NCBI GenBank assembly: GCA_026989275.1
Contig: JALSJQ010000044.1
Location: forward strand, 1-44,703
Source of the DNA: Albidovulum sp.
GTDB lineage: Bacteria > Pseudomonadota > Alphaproteobacteria > Rhodobacterales > Rhodobacteraceae
DNA length: 44,703 nucleotides
Direction of reading: 5' to 3'
A program made the position numbers and the translations under genes. Every line of letters begins with the position of its first letter. Position 1 is the stretch's first letter. The notes beneath the pieces are model-generated. The model worked only from the letters and a program-made list of their open reading frames with translations. It ran no database searches and was not told where the DNA came from. Shown piece after piece: positions 9,345 to 19,507 of the stretch.

Positions 9345-11537
9345 ATGAGTCAGGACTCCGAACACACGGCCGCGCCGCGGCCCGCCCGCGCCGACTGGGA
9401 GCGGCAGGCCGAGAAGGAGCTGCGCGGCCGCCCGCTCTCCGAGCTCGACTGGCACACCCCGGAGGGCATCACCGTCCATCCCCTCTATGACGAGGGTGAT
9501 CTGGAAGGTGTCGATCATCTCGGCACCTATCCCGGCCTGCCGCCCTTCGTGCGCGGCCCGCGGGCGACGATGTATGCCGGCCGGCCCTGGACCATCCGCC
9601 AATATGCCGGCTTCTCGACCGCCGAGGAGTCCAACGCCTTCTACCGCAAGGCGCTGGCGGCGGGGCAGCAGGGCATCTCGGTCGCCTTCGACCTCGCCAC
9701 CCACCGGGGCTATGACAGCGACCACCCGCGCGTGATCGGCGATGTGGGCAAGGCGGGTGTCGCCATCGACAGCGTCGAGGACATGAAGATCCTGTTCGAC
9801 GGCATCCCCCTCGACAAGGTGTCTGTGTCGATGACGATGAACGGCGCCGTCATCCCCGTCATGGCGATGTTCATCGTCACCGCCGAGGAGCAGGGCGTCA
9901 CGCGCGACAAGCTCTCGGGGACGATCCAGAACGACATCCTCAAGGAGTTCATGGTCCGCAACACCTACATCTACCCCCCCGAGCCCTCGATGCGGATCGT
10001 GGCCGACATCATCGAATTCACCGCCAGGGAGATGCCGCGCTTCAACTCGATCTCGATCTCGGGCTACCACATGCAGGAGGCCGGGGCGACGCTGGTGCAG
10101 GAGCTGGCCTTCACGCTCGCCGACGGCAAGGAATACGTCAAGGCCGCCCTCTCGCGCGGGCTCGACGTGGACCGTTTCGCGCCGCGGCTCTCCTTCTTCT
10201 TTGCCATCGGCATGAACTTCTTCATGGAGATCGCCAAGCTCAGGGCGGCGCGGCTCCTGTGGGACCGGATCATGCGCGAATTCGCCCCGAAGGATCCGCG
10301 TTCGCGCATGCTGCGGACCCATTGCCAGACCTCGGGGGTCAGCCTGCAGGCGCAGGACCCCTACAACAACATCGTGCGCACCGCCTTCGAGGCGCTGGCG
10401 GCGGTGCTGGGCGGCACCCAGTCGCTCCATACCAACGCCTTCGACGAGGCGATCGCCCTGCCGACCGAGTTTTCGGCGCGCATCGCCCGCAACACCCAGC
10501 TCATCCTCCAGAACGAGACCGGCATCACCCATGTGGTCGATCCCCTGGGCGGTTCCTATTACGTCGAGCGGCTGACCCACGAAATGGCCGAGGAGGCGTG
10601 GAAGCTGATCGGGGAGATCGACGCCATGGGCGGCATGACGAAGGCCGTGGCCTCGGGCATGCCCAAGCTGCGCATCGAGGAGGCGGCGGCCCGGCGCCAG
10701 GCGCGGATCGACCGCGGCGAGGAGGTGATCGTCGGCGTCAACAGGTTCCGGCCCGAAAGGGAGGAGGCGGTCGAGATCCTCGAGATCGACAACACCGCGG
10801 TGCGCGAGGCGCAGATCCGCCGGCTCGAGGAGATCCGCGCCAGCCGCGACGAGGCGGCGGTGGCAAGGGCGCTCGCCGCGCTCGAGGAAGCGGCACGCTC
10901 GGGCAGGGGCAACCTGCTCGAGGTGGCCATCGAGGCGGCGCGGGCGCGGGCAACGGTGGGAGAGATCACCATGGCGATGGAAAAGGTGTTCGGCCGCCAC
11001 GAGGCCGAGGTGCAGACGCTCTCGGGCGTCTATGGTGCGGCCTATGAAGGCGATGCGGACTTCGCCGCCATCCAGCGCGAGGTCGAACGTTTCGCCGAAG
11101 AGGAGGGGCGCCGGCCGCGGATGCTCGTCGTCAAGCTCGGCCAGGACGGGCACGATCGCGGCGCCAAGGTCATCGCCACCGCCTTCGCCGACATCGGCTT
11201 CGACGTGGACGTGGGGCCGCTGTTCCAGACCCCCGAGGAGGCCGCGCAGGACGCGATCGACAACGACGTGCACGTGATCGGCGTCTCCTCGCAGGCCGCC
11301 GGGCACAAGACCCTGGCGCCGGCCCTGGTCGAGGCGCTGAAGGAGCGCGGCGCCGGGGACATCATCGTCATCTGCGGCGGCGTCATCCCACCCCAGGATC
11401 ACGCCTATCTCAAGGAACGCGGCGTGCGGGCGATCTTCGGCCCCGGCACCAACATTCCCGAGGCCGCGCGCAACATCCTCGCCCTCATCCGGGAGGCCCG
11501 CGGCCTCGCGCCAACCGAGGAAGAGGGCAAGGGCTGA
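9345..11537 (+). CDS. mcmA: Methylmalonyl-CoA mutase, full-length single chain
   Basis: The 730-residue product is a complete adenosylcobalamin-dependent methylmalonyl-CoA mutase. The N-terminal TIM-barrel half contains [33 protein letters not shown] and [11 protein letters not shown]. Residues about 595-730 are the B12-binding domain, with GQDGHDRG (cobalt-ligating His near 603), [11 protein letters not shown] and CGGVIPPQD. It rearranges methylmalonyl-CoA to succinyl-CoA, downstream of PccAB. The start at 9345 is chosen over an in-frame ATG at 9330 because GGGAGG at 9332-9337 is a well-placed ribosome binding site for it. It is 76 bases upstream of prpE on the same strand. The large- and small-subunit halves are fused, as in other alphaproteobacteria. 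The epimerase gene is not in this window. Confidence 0.96.
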   Translation: MSQDSEHTAAPRPARADWERQAEKELRGRPLSELDWHTPEGITVHPLYDEGDLEGVDHLGTYPGLPPFVRGPRATMYAGRPWTIRQYAGFSTAEESNAFYRKALAAGQQGISVAFDLATHRGYDSDHPRVIGDVGKAGVAIDSVEDMKILFDGIPLDKVSVSMTMNGAVIPVMAMFIVTAEEQGVTRDKLSGTIQNDILKEFMVRNTYIYPPEPSMRIVADIIEFTAREMPRFNSISISGYHMQEAGATLVQELAFTLADGKEYVKAALSRGLDVDRFAPRLSFFFAIGMNFFMEIAKLRAARLLWDRIMREFAPKDPRSRMLRTHCQTSGVSLQAQDPYNNIVRTAFEALAAVLGGTQSLHTNAFDEAIALPTEFSARIARNTQLILQNETGITHVVDPLGGSYYVERLTHEMAEEAWKLIGEIDAMGGMTKAVASGMPKLRIEEAAARRQARIDRGEEVIVGVNRFRPEREEAVEILEIDNTAVREAQIRRLEEIRASRDEAAVARALAALEEAARSGRGNLLEVAIEAARARATVGEITMAMEKVFGRHEAEVQTLSGVYGAAYEGDADFAAIQREVERFAEEEGRRPRMLVVKLGQDGHDRGAKVIATAFADIGFDVDVGPLFQTPEEAAQDAIDNDVHVIGVSSQAAGHKTLAPALVEALKERGAGDIIVICGGVIPPQDHAYLKERGVRAIFGPGTNIPEAARNILALIREARGLAPTEEEGKG

Positions 11538-11613
11538 GGCGGCGCATTCGAAGAGGAGGACGGGCGGAGCCGGGCCACGACCCGACCGGCCCGGGAAGAA
11601 GGAGGAAAACAGG

Positions 11614-13521
11614 ATGGGTTACGCGGAGGTCTATCAGCGCTGGCAGGAGGACCCGGAAAGCTTCTGGATGGAGGCGGCCGAGGCCATCGACTGGGTGAAG
11701 AAACCCTCGAAGGCCCTGTTCGACGAGAACGCCCCGCTCTACCAGTGGTTCGCCGACGGGGAACTCAACACCTGCTGGAACGCGGTCGATCGCCACGTCG
11801 CGGCCGGCCGCGGCGATCAGGTGGCGATCATCCATGACAGCCCCATCACCGGCCGGCAGGCGAAGATCACCTTCGCCGAACTCAAGGAGCGGGTGGCGCG
11901 GCTTGCCGGGGCGCTGGCGCGGCAGGGCGTCGGCAAGGGCGACCGGGTGGTGATCTACATGCCGATGGTGCCCGAAGCCGCGATCGCCATGCTGGCCTGC
12001 ACCCGCATCGGCGCGATCCACTCGGTGGTGTTCGGGGGCTTCGCCGCCAGCGAGCTGGCGACCCGGATCGACGATGCCGCTCCGAAGGCGGTGATCGCCG
12101 GCTCCTGCGGCATCGAACCCGGCCGCATCGTCGAATACAAGCCGCTTCTCGACAAGGCGATCGAGATGGCGGCCCACAAGCCCGAATTCTGCGTCATCCT
12201 CCAGCGACCGGAGAAGGAGGCCGATCTCGTCGCCGGCCGCGATTTCGAGTGGGAGGCATTCCAGAAGGACGCCGAGCCGGCCGACTGCGTGCCCGTGCGG
12301 GGCGATCATCCCTGCTACATCCTCTACACCTCCGGGACCACCGGCCAGCCCAAGGGCGTGGTGCGGCCCACGGCAGGCCATGCGGTGGCGCTCCACTGGT
12401 CGATGAAGAACATCTACGGGGTCGAGCCGGGCGAGGTCTACTGGGCGGCCTCCGACGTGGGCTGGGTCGTCGGTCACAGCTACATCGTCTATGGTCCGCT
12501 GATCCACGGCAACACCACGGTGCTGTTCGAGGGCAAGCCCGTGGGCACGCCCGATGCCGGCACCTTCTGGCGGGTGATCGCCGAGCATGACGTGAAGGTG
12601 CTGTTCACCGCCCCCACCGCCTTCCGCGCCATCAAGCGCGAGGATCCGGCCGGGGAGTTCGTGAGGAAATACGACCTTTCGGGACTCAGGGCGCTGTTCC
12701 TCGCCGGGGAGCGGGCCGATCCCGATACCGTGGAATGGGCCAAGGCGCAGCTTGGCGTGCCCGTGATCGACCACTGGTGGCAGACCGAGACGGGCTGGGC
12801 GATCGCCGCCAACCCGCTCGGGATCGAGCTGCTGCCGGTGCCGGTGGGATCCCCCGGCGTGCCGATGCCGGGCTACGATGTTCGAATCCTCGATGAGGGC
12901 GGCAAGGAACTGCCTGCGGGCGAGCTCGGCGCGATCGCCATCCGCCTGCCGCTGCCGCCCGGAACACTCTCCACCCTGTGGAACGCCGACGAGCGCTATG
13001 TCGAGAAATATCTCTCGGCCTTCCCGGGCTTCTACGAGACCGGAGACGCCGGCTATCGCGACGAGGACGGCTATCTCTACATCATGGCCCGCACCGACGA
13101 CGTGATCAACGTCGCCGGGCACCGCCTCTCCACCGGTCAGATGGAGGAGGTGCTGGCCTCTCATCCCGACGTCGCCGAATGTGCGGTGATCGGGGTGGCC
13201 GACGCACTCAAGGGCCAGGTGCCGGTGGGTTTCCTCTGCCTCAACGCCGGTTCGAAGCGCGACGAGGGCGAGGTCGTGGCCGAATGCGTGGCGCTCGTGC
13301 GGGAGAAGATCGGCCCCGTCGCCTTCTTCAAGCAGGCGGTGGTGGTGCAGCGGCTGCCGAAGACGCGCTCGGGCAAGATCCTGCGGGGCACGATGGCCGC
13401 CATCGCCGATGGCCGGTCGTGGAAGATGCCGGCGACGATCGACGATCCGGCGATCCTCGACGAGATTGCCCAGGCGCTCGCAACCCTCGGCTACCCGAAG
13501 AAGGAAGACGCCGCCGGCTGA
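11614..13521 (+). CDS. prpE: Propionyl-CoA synthetase (acyl-CoA ligase)
   Basis: The 635-residue product is an ANL-superfamily acyl-CoA synthetase of the PrpE/Acs group. Landmarks are the ATP loop TSGTTGQPKG (about 239-248), WWQTETGW (the ANL A5 motif), the hinge region YETGDAGYRDEDGYLYIMAR, and the C-terminal catalytic Lys in TRSGKILRG (about residue 588). The N-terminal YAEVYQRWQEDPESFW matches PrpE better than acetyl-CoA synthetase, and the location right after mcmA supports propionate as substrate. It converts propionate, ATP and CoA to propionyl-CoA. A strong ribosome binding site, AAGGAGGA, lies just upstream. The active-site Lys in this family is often controlled by acetylation, but the sequence does not tell whether that happens here. 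Confidence 0.93.
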   Translation: MGYAEVYQRWQEDPESFWMEAAEAIDWVKKPSKALFDENAPLYQWFADGELNTCWNAVDRHVAAGRGDQVAIIHDSPITGRQAKITFAELKERVARLAGALARQGVGKGDRVVIYMPMVPEAAIAMLACTRIGAIHSVVFGGFAASELATRIDDAAPKAVIAGSCGIEPGRIVEYKPLLDKAIEMAAHKPEFCVILQRPEKEADLVAGRDFEWEAFQKDAEPADCVPVRGDHPCYILYTSGTTGQPKGVVRPTAGHAVALHWSMKNIYGVEPGEVYWAASDVGWVVGHSYIVYGPLIHGNTTVLFEGKPVGTPDAGTFWRVIAEHDVKVLFTAPTAFRAIKREDPAGEFVRKYDLSGLRALFLAGERADPDTVEWAKAQLGVPVIDHWWQTETGWAIAANPLGIELLPVPVGSPGVPMPGYDVRILDEGGKELPAGELGAIAIRLPLPPGTLSTLWNADERYVEKYLSAFPGFYETGDAGYRDEDGYLYIMARTDDVINVAGHRLSTGQMEEVLASHPDVAECAVIGVADALKGQVPVGFLCLNAGSKRDEGEVVAECVALVREKIGPVAFFKQAVVVQRLPKTRSGKILRGTMAAIADGRSWKMPATIDDPAILDEIAQALATLGYPKKEDAAG

Positions 13522-13554
13522 GAGCGAAGGGCCATGCGGGCCGACGGGGCCGGA

Positions 13555-13580
13555 GGAGGGGCAGGCCGGGCCGCCCCTCC
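13555..13580. terminator. Hairpin between convergent prpE and aminotransferase genes
   Basis: A perfect 8-base stem, GGAGGGGC (13555-13562) with GCCCCTCC (13573-13580), has a 10-base loop that can itself fold. It sits between the two convergent stop codons, where a bidirectional terminator is expected. No T-tract is present on either strand. Confidence 0.45.
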
Positions 13581-13599
13581 CCGACGACGGGCGCCGCGC

Positions 13600-14751
13600 T
13601 CAGCCGCTTCGTTCGGCCATGAAACGGGCGAGACGGGCCAGCCCTTCGCGGATGTCCTCGGTCGAGGCGGCATAGGAGAAACGCAGCGTGCCCCGGCCGC
13701 GGGCCGGGTCGAAATCGCATCCGGGCGTCACGGCCACGCGCGCCTTCTTGAGGATCTCGGCCGCGAGCGCCCGGCTGTCATCGGCAAGACGGGCGACATC
13801 GGCGTAGATGTAGAAGGCGCCGTCGGGCGGGGCGATGCGGTCGAATCCGATCTTCGGCAGCTCCTCGAGCAGGAGCCGCCGGTTCTCGTCATAGACCGCG
13901 AGATTGGCCGCCAGCTCCTTGCGACAGTCGATGGCCGCGAGTGCGGCCCTCTGGGAGATGTGGGGCGCACAGATGAACATGTTCTGGGCTAGCCGCTCGA
14001 AGGTGCGGACCATGGAATCAGGCACCACCATCCAGCCGATGCGCCAGCCCGTCATCGAGAAATACTTGGAGAAGGAATTGATGACGATCGCGTCGTCCGC
14101 CACCTCGAGCGCCGACACCGCCCGCCGTTCGTACTGGATGCCGTGATAGATCTCGTCGGATATGAGCACCGCCCCCTTGTCGGCGAGCGCGCCATGCAGC
14201 GCGGCCAGTTCGGCCCGATCCAGCATGGTGCCGGTCGGATTGGCCGGCGAGGCGACCAGCAGCCCGGCGATGCCCCCGGCCGCCGCCACGTCTTCCGGGG
14301 TCGGTTGATAGCGGCTCTCGGCGCGGGTCTCGATCAGCACCGGCTCGAGATCGAGCACCTTGAGAAGGGCGCGGTAGCTGGGATAGCCCGGCATGCCGAT
14401 CGCGACACGCTCACCGGCATCGAAAAGAGCGGTGAAGGCGAGGAGAAACGCCCCCGAAGAGCCGGGGGTGACAATCACGCGGCGCGGATCGATCGAGAGA
14501 TCATACCATTCGTGGTAGAGGAGAGCGATCCGCTCGCGCAGCGCCGGCAGGCCCAGGGCGACGGTGTAGCCCAGCGTCTCGTTCTCGAGCGCCTCGGCGG
14601 CGGCGCGGCGCGCCCCGGCCGGGGCGGGCGTGCCCGGCTGGCCCACCTCCATGTGGATCACCCTCTCGCCCGCGGCCTCGAGCGCCCGGGCCTCTTCCAT
14701 CACGTCCATCACAATGAAGGGATCGATCCCGCTGCGGCTTGATCTTCTCAT
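13600..14751 (-). CDS. Class I/II pyridoxal-phosphate aminotransferase
   Basis: The 383-residue product is a fold-type I aminotransferase. It has HMEVGQPGTPAP near the N-terminus, TPGSSGAFLLAF for phosphate binding, ASPANPTGT with the PLP-ring Asn (about 171), ISDEIYHG with Asp at about 199, and NSFSKYFSMTGWRIG with the Schiff-base Lys at about 229. The C-terminal TLRFSYAAS supplies the carboxylate-binding Arg. The family includes aspartate, alanine and other amino-acid aminotransferases, and the substrate cannot be assigned from sequence. The gene starts only 26 bases from the start of the divergent M48 protease gene and is convergent with prpE. No neighbouring pathway suggests its amino acid. 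Confidence 0.92.
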   Translation of the reverse strand: MRRSSRSGIDPFIVMDVMEEARALEAAGERVIHMEVGQPGTPAPAGARRAAAEALENETLGYTVALGLPALRERIALLYHEWYDLSIDPRRVIVTPGSSGAFLLAFTALFDAGERVAIGMPGYPSYRALLKVLDLEPVLIETRAESRYQPTPEDVAAAGGIAGLLVASPANPTGTMLDRAELAALHGALADKGAVLISDEIYHGIQYERRAVSALEVADDAIVINSFSKYFSMTGWRIGWMVVPDSMVRTFERLAQNMFICAPHISQRAALAAIDCRKELAANLAVYDENRRLLLEELPKIGFDRIAPPDGAFYIYADVARLADDSRALAAEILKKARVAVTPGCDFDPARGRGTLRFSYAASTEDIREGLARLARFMAERSG

Positions 14752-14777
14752 GGCGACCTCGTCTAACTGGCAGCGTC

Positions 14778-16217
14778 ATGTTTCAGTCAGGACACACGAG
14801 GTCAAGTGGGCAGCAGGGACCGGGGCGCGGCGCGGGCGGAGGAAGACGCGCCCTGGCGCGGGCTTTCGTGGCCGCTCTCGCCCTCGTGGCAGGGGGCGCC
14901 ACCCCCGGCCGGGCGGGGGAGCTGCGCCTCATCCGCGATGCCGGCATCGAGCACGGGCTGGCCGAGATCGCCCGGCCGCTTCTGGCCGCGGCGGCGCTGC
15001 CGGCGGGCCGCATCCGCGTGATGGTGATCGAGGATGCCCGTCCCAATGCCTTCGTCATCGACGATCGGCACATCTTCATCCACAGCGGCATGATCCTCCT
15101 GGCCCGGAATGCGGCGGAGCTGCAATCGGTCCTCGCCCACGAGATCGCCCATATCCGCGCCGGGCACATCTCGCGGCGGCAGATGGCGATCGGTGCGGCC
15201 AACACCGCCGCCCGGGCCGGCCTGCTCGTTTCGCTGGCGCTCGCGGCGGCGACCGGCGAAGGGGCGCTCGCGGGCGGGGTGGCCATGGGAACGTCGAGCT
15301 CGGCGCTGGGGGTGCTGCTCTCCCACAGCCGGGCCGAAGAGGCCTCGGCCGACCGGATCGGCCTCTCGCTCATGGCCTCGGCCGGGATCGACCCGACGGC
15401 CGCGGTGGCGCTTCTGCGCAACTTCGCCGGTCAGGAAGTGCTGATGACGACGCGGCAGGACCCGTGGCTGCGAAGTCACCCCCTCTCGCGCACCCGGCTG
15501 GCCAATGCCGAGGCGCTGGCCGGAGCGCTGGCCAAGCGCGCCCGAGGCAAGGGCGACCCGGCACGGGCACGGCGGACCGCCTACTGGTTCGAACGCATCG
15601 GCACCAAGCTCGCCGCCTTTCGCCGCTCTCCGGCTGTCACCTTGCGCAAGATGCGGGGAAGGAAGGACGAGATGGCCCTGCTCGCACGCGCCATCGCCCA
15701 TCACCGCAAGGGGGAGAACGCCAGGGCGGCCGCGGCCATCGGAGCGCTGCTGAAGCTGCGGCCTCGCGATCCCTACTATCACGATCTCGCGGGCCAGTTC
15801 CTCCTCGAACGCCGGCGCTTCGACGCCGCCGTCACCGCCTACGGGAAAGCCGCCGCCCTCGCCCCGTCCGAGCCGCTCATCCGCGCCGCGCTCGGGCGCG
15901 CCTACCTCCTGCGGGACCGCAAGGGCGATCTCGACCGCGCCATCGCCGCTCTCGAGACGGCGCGGCGGGGCGACCCCCTTCTCGACGGGGCGCTCAGGGA
16001 TCTCGCCGTCGCCTATGGCCGCAAGGGGCTGAACGGCATGGCCGCGCTCGTGAGCGCCGAACGCTACGCCCTCCTCGGGCGGATGAAGGACGCCAGGCTG
16101 CTGGCCGAACGGGCAAGCGGTCTCCTGCCGCGCGGATCTCCCGCATGGCGCCGGGCCCGGGACGTGATAAGAACCGCCGAAATCTCGCTCAGGAAAACCA
16201 AGGGGAAACGCCGATGA
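14778..16217 (+). CDS. Exported M48 metalloprotease with TPR tail (BepA/YfgC-like)
   Basis: From the start at 14778 the product is 479 residues. A basic leader and hydrophobic segment (ARAFVAALALVAGGA, about 27-41) look like a signal peptide. The M48 catalytic domain has the zinc motif HEIAH at about 121-125 and the third ligand Glu in SRAEEASADRIG (about 187). A hydrophobic loop of about residues 145-170 follows the zinc motif, as in BepA. Residues from about 300 to the end are helical repeats of TPR type (HDLAGQFLLERRRFDAAVTA, PSEPLIRAALGRAYL). BepA-type proteases check outer-membrane protein assembly in the periplasm. An in-frame ATG at 14739 is possible but would lie in the aminotransferase start. 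The gene overlaps the next one by ATGA, which ties it to the DsbA-like gene. Confidence 0.88.
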   Translation: MFQSGHTRSSGQQGPGRGAGGGRRALARAFVAALALVAGGATPGRAGELRLIRDAGIEHGLAEIARPLLAAAALPAGRIRVMVIEDARPNAFVIDDRHIFIHSGMILLARNAAELQSVLAHEIAHIRAGHISRRQMAIGAANTAARAGLLVSLALAAATGEGALAGGVAMGTSSSALGVLLSHSRAEEASADRIGLSLMASAGIDPTAAVALLRNFAGQEVLMTTRQDPWLRSHPLSRTRLANAEALAGALAKRARGKGDPARARRTAYWFERIGTKLAAFRRSPAVTLRKMRGRKDEMALLARAIAHHRKGENARAAAAIGALLKLRPRDPYYHDLAGQFLLERRRFDAAVTAYGKAAALAPSEPLIRAALGRAYLLRDRKGDLDRAIAALETARRGDPLLDGALRDLAVAYGRKGLNGMAALVSAERYALLGRMKDARLLAERASGLLPRGSPAWRRARDVIRTAEISLRKTKGKRR

Positions 16218-17005
16218 TCCGCCTGCTCCACCGCCTGAAGGGCCTCGTGCCCGCCCTCCTCACGGGCCTGCTCCTCGCCCTGCCCTTCGGGGCCGGCGCC
16301 ACCGACATCGCCAACATGAACGATAGCGAACGCGCCGCCTTCGGGCAGGAGGTGCGACGCTACCTGCTCGAAAACCCCGAAGTGATCGTCGAGGTCATCC
16401 GCGAGCTCGAGAAGCGCCAGGCCGAGGCCAGGACCGCAGGCGACGCCGCCCTCATCGCGGCCAATGCCAAGGCGATCTTCGATGACGGGATCTCCTGGAT
16501 CGGCGGCAATCCCGAGGGCGATGTCACCCTCGTCGAATACATGGACTATCGCTGCCCCTACTGCCGCAAGGCCGGACCCGAGGTCGCGGCGCTGCTCCGC
16601 AAGGACGGCAACATCCGCTACATCGTCAAGGAATATCCGATCCTCGGACCCGATTCGACCTATGCCTCGAAAGTGGCGATTTCCACGCTGCGCACGCTCG
16701 GCCCCGACGCCTATGCCAGGGTGCACGAAGCGCTGATGACGCATGAGGGCCCCTGGAACGAGAAGGCGATGCGGCGGATTCTCGCCCGCCTCGGCCTCGA
16801 TGCCGACAAGGTGCTCGCCGGCACCGAGGCGCCCGAGGTGCAGGATCACATCGACCGGATCCTGGCCCAGGGCCGCAGGCTCCGGATCGACGGCACGCCG
16901 ACCTTCATCATCGGCGACACCTTCGTGCGCGGCTACGCACCCGAACATGCCATGGCGCAGATCGTGGCCGATGTCCGCAAGCGCGGTGCCGGCAGGCCCG
17001 AATAG
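16214..17005 (+). CDS. Exported DsbA-family thiol oxidoreductase
   Basis: The 263-residue product starts on the ATG of an ATGA overlap with the protease gene. Residues 1-29 are a signal peptide (LLTGLLLALPFGAGA). A helical segment of about 60 residues (LLENPEVIVEVIRELEKRQA) precedes the thioredoxin fold, as in ScsC/Com1-type proteins, where this region drives oligomer formation. The active site is CPYC (Cys 114 and 117) after VTLVEYMDYR, and the cis-Pro loop is GTPTFIIG. These residues support disulfide oxidation or isomerisation in the periplasm. Co-transcription with a periplasmic quality-control protease suggests that both act on envelope proteins; this is inference. Confidence 0.9.
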   Translation: MIRLLHRLKGLVPALLTGLLLALPFGAGATDIANMNDSERAAFGQEVRRYLLENPEVIVEVIRELEKRQAEARTAGDAALIAANAKAIFDDGISWIGGNPEGDVTLVEYMDYRCPYCRKAGPEVAALLRKDGNIRYIVKEYPILGPDSTYASKVAISTLRTLGPDAYARVHEALMTHEGPWNEKAMRRILARLGLDADKVLAGTEAPEVQDHIDRILAQGRRLRIDGTPTFIIGDTFVRGYAPEHAMAQIVADVRKRGAGRPE

Positions 17006-17370
17006 CGAAGCCGCGGCCGCCACCGGCCGGGGCGCGCCCCCGCCTGCGGCACCGGCCCGGGAGGGTGCACTCCCTGTCGGGGAAAGGTCCGCTCTGCGGT
17101 TTCCGCCGGGAACATCGCTCGAGGGGGAATGCCCGCCTCCTGTCGGGGAAAGGCTCGCGCATCGGCAGCCCGGGGGATGCGTCTTCGGTCGGGAATGTCC
17201 GTCCATTGCCCGCACCCGCGCCTGCGGCACGAATCCCCCTTCCGCCGCATCGCCCCTTTTCCGCAGCGGCAAGCTTCCCTATAACGGCCCGACAAAGGCG
17301 CTGCGACACTCTGCCCCGCTGCCCGGGCCTGCGGCCGCACGCCACGGGACAGGAAACAGGATCGAGACAG
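17006..17370. repeat. Intergenic stretch with imperfect G-rich direct repeats, upstream of accB
   Basis: The stretch has no convincing gene. CCTGTCGGGGAAAGG occurs exactly at 17073-17087 and 17139-17153, 66 bases apart. Related, less exact words (CCGGGAAC near 17107, GGGGGAATG near 17123, GGTCGGGAATG near 17188) lie between and after. It may hold the accB promoter or regulatory sites. No mobile-element ends are visible. Confidence 0.5.
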
Positions 17371-17880
17371 ATGGCCAAGCGAGATCATCAGGACGACATC
17401 ACCTTCATCGAGGCCCTCGCCGAGCTTCTGCGGAAGAACGAGCTCACCGAGATCGAGGTGGTGCGCGAATTCGGCGAGGATGACAGCCTCACCGTCCGCG
17501 TGGCCCGGGAGGCGCCCCAGCCGCAGCCGGTCGTGATGTCGGCCGTGCCTGCTCCGGCGCCGGCTGCAGCTTCCGCCCCGGCGCCGGCCGCGGCCGCCGC
17601 CCCGTCCGACAGCGGCGGCGCGGCGCTCGAGGATCCGGCACTGCACCCCGGGGCGGTGACATCGCCCATGGTCGGCACGGTCTATCTCCAACCCGAACCC
17701 GGCGCACCGCCCTTCGTCAAGGTCGGCGACAAGGTGAGCGAAGGGCAGACCCTGCTCATCATCGAGGCGATGAAGACCATGAACCACATCCCCGCCCCGC
17801 GGGCCGGGACGGTGAAGCGCATTCTCGTGGACGATGCCCAGCCGGTGGAATTCGGCACCCCGCTGATGATCATCGAGTGA
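17371..17880 (+). CDS. accB: Biotin carboxyl carrier protein of acetyl-CoA carboxylase
   Basis: The 169-residue product has the standard BCCP layout. A N-terminal domain ([20 protein letters not shown]) binds biotin carboxylase. It is followed by a Pro/Ala-rich flexible linker of about residues 50-90 and a C-terminal biotinyl domain with the thumb-containing form ([18 protein letters not shown]). EAMKTMN has the biotinylated Lys at about 135. It carries carboxybiotin between AccC and the AccA/AccD carboxyltransferase in the first step of fatty-acid synthesis. The ATG at 17371 follows AGGAAACAGGATCG, a plausible ribosome binding region. The stop is 7 bases before accC, so the two form the usual accBC operon. 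Upstream open frame to 17065 is not needed. Confidence 0.96.
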   Translation: MAKRDHQDDITFIEALAELLRKNELTEIEVVREFGEDDSLTVRVAREAPQPQPVVMSAVPAPAPAAASAPAPAAAAAPSDSGGAALEDPALHPGAVTSPMVGTVYLQPEPGAPPFVKVGDKVSEGQTLLIIEAMKTMNHIPAPRAGTVKRILVDDAQPVEFGTPLMIIE

Positions 17881-17887
17881 GGCGCGC

Positions 17888-19240
17888 ATGTTTTCCAAGA
17901 TCCTGATCGCCAACCGCGGCGAGATCGCCCTCAGGGTGATCCGTGCCTGCCGCGAGATGGGCATCAAGAGCGTCGCCGTCCATTCCACCGCCGACAGCGA
18001 CGCGATGCATGTCCGCCTTGCCCACGAGAGCGTCTGCATCGGCCCGCCACCCGCAACCGACAGCTATCTCTCGATCCCCGACATCATCGCCGCCTGCGAG
18101 ATCACCGGCGCCGAGGCGGTGCATCCGGGCTACGGCTTCCTTTCCGAGAACGCCCGCTTCGTCGAGGCGCTCGAGGATCACGGCATCGTCTTCATCGGCC
18201 CTTCCTCCGAGCACATCCGGCTGATGGGCGACAAGATCACCGCCAAGGAGACGATGAAGAATCTCGGCGTGCCGGTGGTGCCGGGCTCGGACGGTGGCGT
18301 GCCCGATCTCGAAACCGCCCGCCGCATCGGCCGCGAGATCGGTTATCCGGTCATCGTCAAGGCCACGGCCGGCGGGGGCGGGCGCGGCATGAAACTCGCC
18401 CGAAGCGAGAACGAGCTCGAACAGGCCTTCCGGACCGCCCGGGCCGAGGCCAGGGCCGCCTTCGGCAATGACGAGGTCTACATCGAAAAGTATCTCGGCC
18501 GGCCGCGCCATATCGAGTTCCAGATCTTCGGCGACGGGCGCGGCGCGGCGGTGCATCTGGGCGAGCGCGACTGCTCCTTGCAGCGCCGGCACCAGAAGGT
18601 GTTCGAGGAGTGCCCATCCCCCGCCATCTCCCCCGATCTCAGGGCCGAGATGGGCGCCGTCTGCGCCAGGGCCGTGGCCGATATCGGCTATGCGGGTGCC
18701 GGCACGATCGAATTTCTCTACGAGGACGGGCGGTTCTATTTCATCGAGATGAACACCCGCCTCCAGGTCGAGCATCCGGTGACCGAGGAGGTCTTCAACG
18801 TCGATCTCGTGCGCGAACAGATCCGCGTGGCCGCCGGCGAAGCCCTGAGCTTCACCCAGGAGGCGCTCGTCCCTCTCGGTCACGCGATCGAGGTGCGGAT
18901 CAATGCCGAAAAGCTGCCGAACTTCACCCCCTCCCCCGGCACCATCGGCACCTATCACGCCCCCGGCGGGCTCGGGGTGCGGATGGATTCGGCGATCTAT
19001 TCGGGCTACCGGATCCCGCCCTATTACGACAGCCTGATCGGCAAGCTGATCGTCCGGGCACCGGACCGGCCGGCAGCGCTGATGCGCCTCTCCCGGGCGT
19101 TGCGCGAGCTGGTGGTGGACGGCATCGACACCACCGCGCCGCTGCACCATGCGCTTCTCGAAGAAGAGGCCGTCCTTTCGGGCGACTACGACATCCACTG
19201 GCTCGAGAACATGCTGCGCGAGAAGTTCAGGGCCGACTGA
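17888..19240 (+). CDS. accC: Biotin carboxylase subunit of acetyl-CoA carboxylase
   Basis: The 450-residue product is a single ATP-grasp biotin carboxylase of normal AccC length. It has [15 protein letters not shown] at the start, the ATP loop [12 protein letters not shown] (about residues 159-170), [15 protein letters not shown] and [18 protein letters not shown] with the catalytic Glu and Arg residues. There is no C-terminal biotinyl domain, which distinguishes it from PccA. It carboxylates biotin on AccB, encoded 7 bases upstream. The 267 bases after its stop contain no recognisable gene. Confidence 0.96.
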   Translation: MFSKILIANRGEIALRVIRACREMGIKSVAVHSTADSDAMHVRLAHESVCIGPPPATDSYLSIPDIIAACEITGAEAVHPGYGFLSENARFVEALEDHGIVFIGPSSEHIRLMGDKITAKETMKNLGVPVVPGSDGGVPDLETARRIGREIGYPVIVKATAGGGGRGMKLARSENELEQAFRTARAEARAAFGNDEVYIEKYLGRPRHIEFQIFGDGRGAAVHLGERDCSLQRRHQKVFEECPSPAISPDLRAEMGAVCARAVADIGYAGAGTIEFLYEDGRFYFIEMNTRLQVEHPVTEEVFNVDLVREQIRVAAGEALSFTQEALVPLGHAIEVRINAEKLPNFTPSPGTIGTYHAPGGLGVRMDSAIYSGYRIPPYYDSLIGKLIVRAPDRPAALMRLSRALRELVVDGIDTTAPLHHALLEEEAVLSGDYDIHWLENMLREKFRAD

Positions 19241-19507
19241 GCACGCCGCCGGCCGGCAACCGGGCAAGGGCGGGCAAGGGAAAGGCCACCACCGGCGATC
19301 TCCCGCGGAGCAACCATCCCCTTCGGGCAGGCTTGGCCGCCCCGACGGCCTCGGCACCCCTTCCGGCCTGCGATGGGCAGGCGCCGGCACACGGCCCCGA
19401 CGGGACGTCGCACCCGGCCGAGTCGACGACGGCGGCACGCCTGCATGGCCAGCGCTGGCGCGGAGAGCGTCAGGGGCCCGGCCACACCCCCAGGCGCCTG
19501 CCCGCCG

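Noticed and set aside
9228-11402. 724-codon minus-strand open frame opposite mcmA
   Set aside because: It is an antisense shadow of high-GC codon bias; mcmA is unambiguous on the plus strand.
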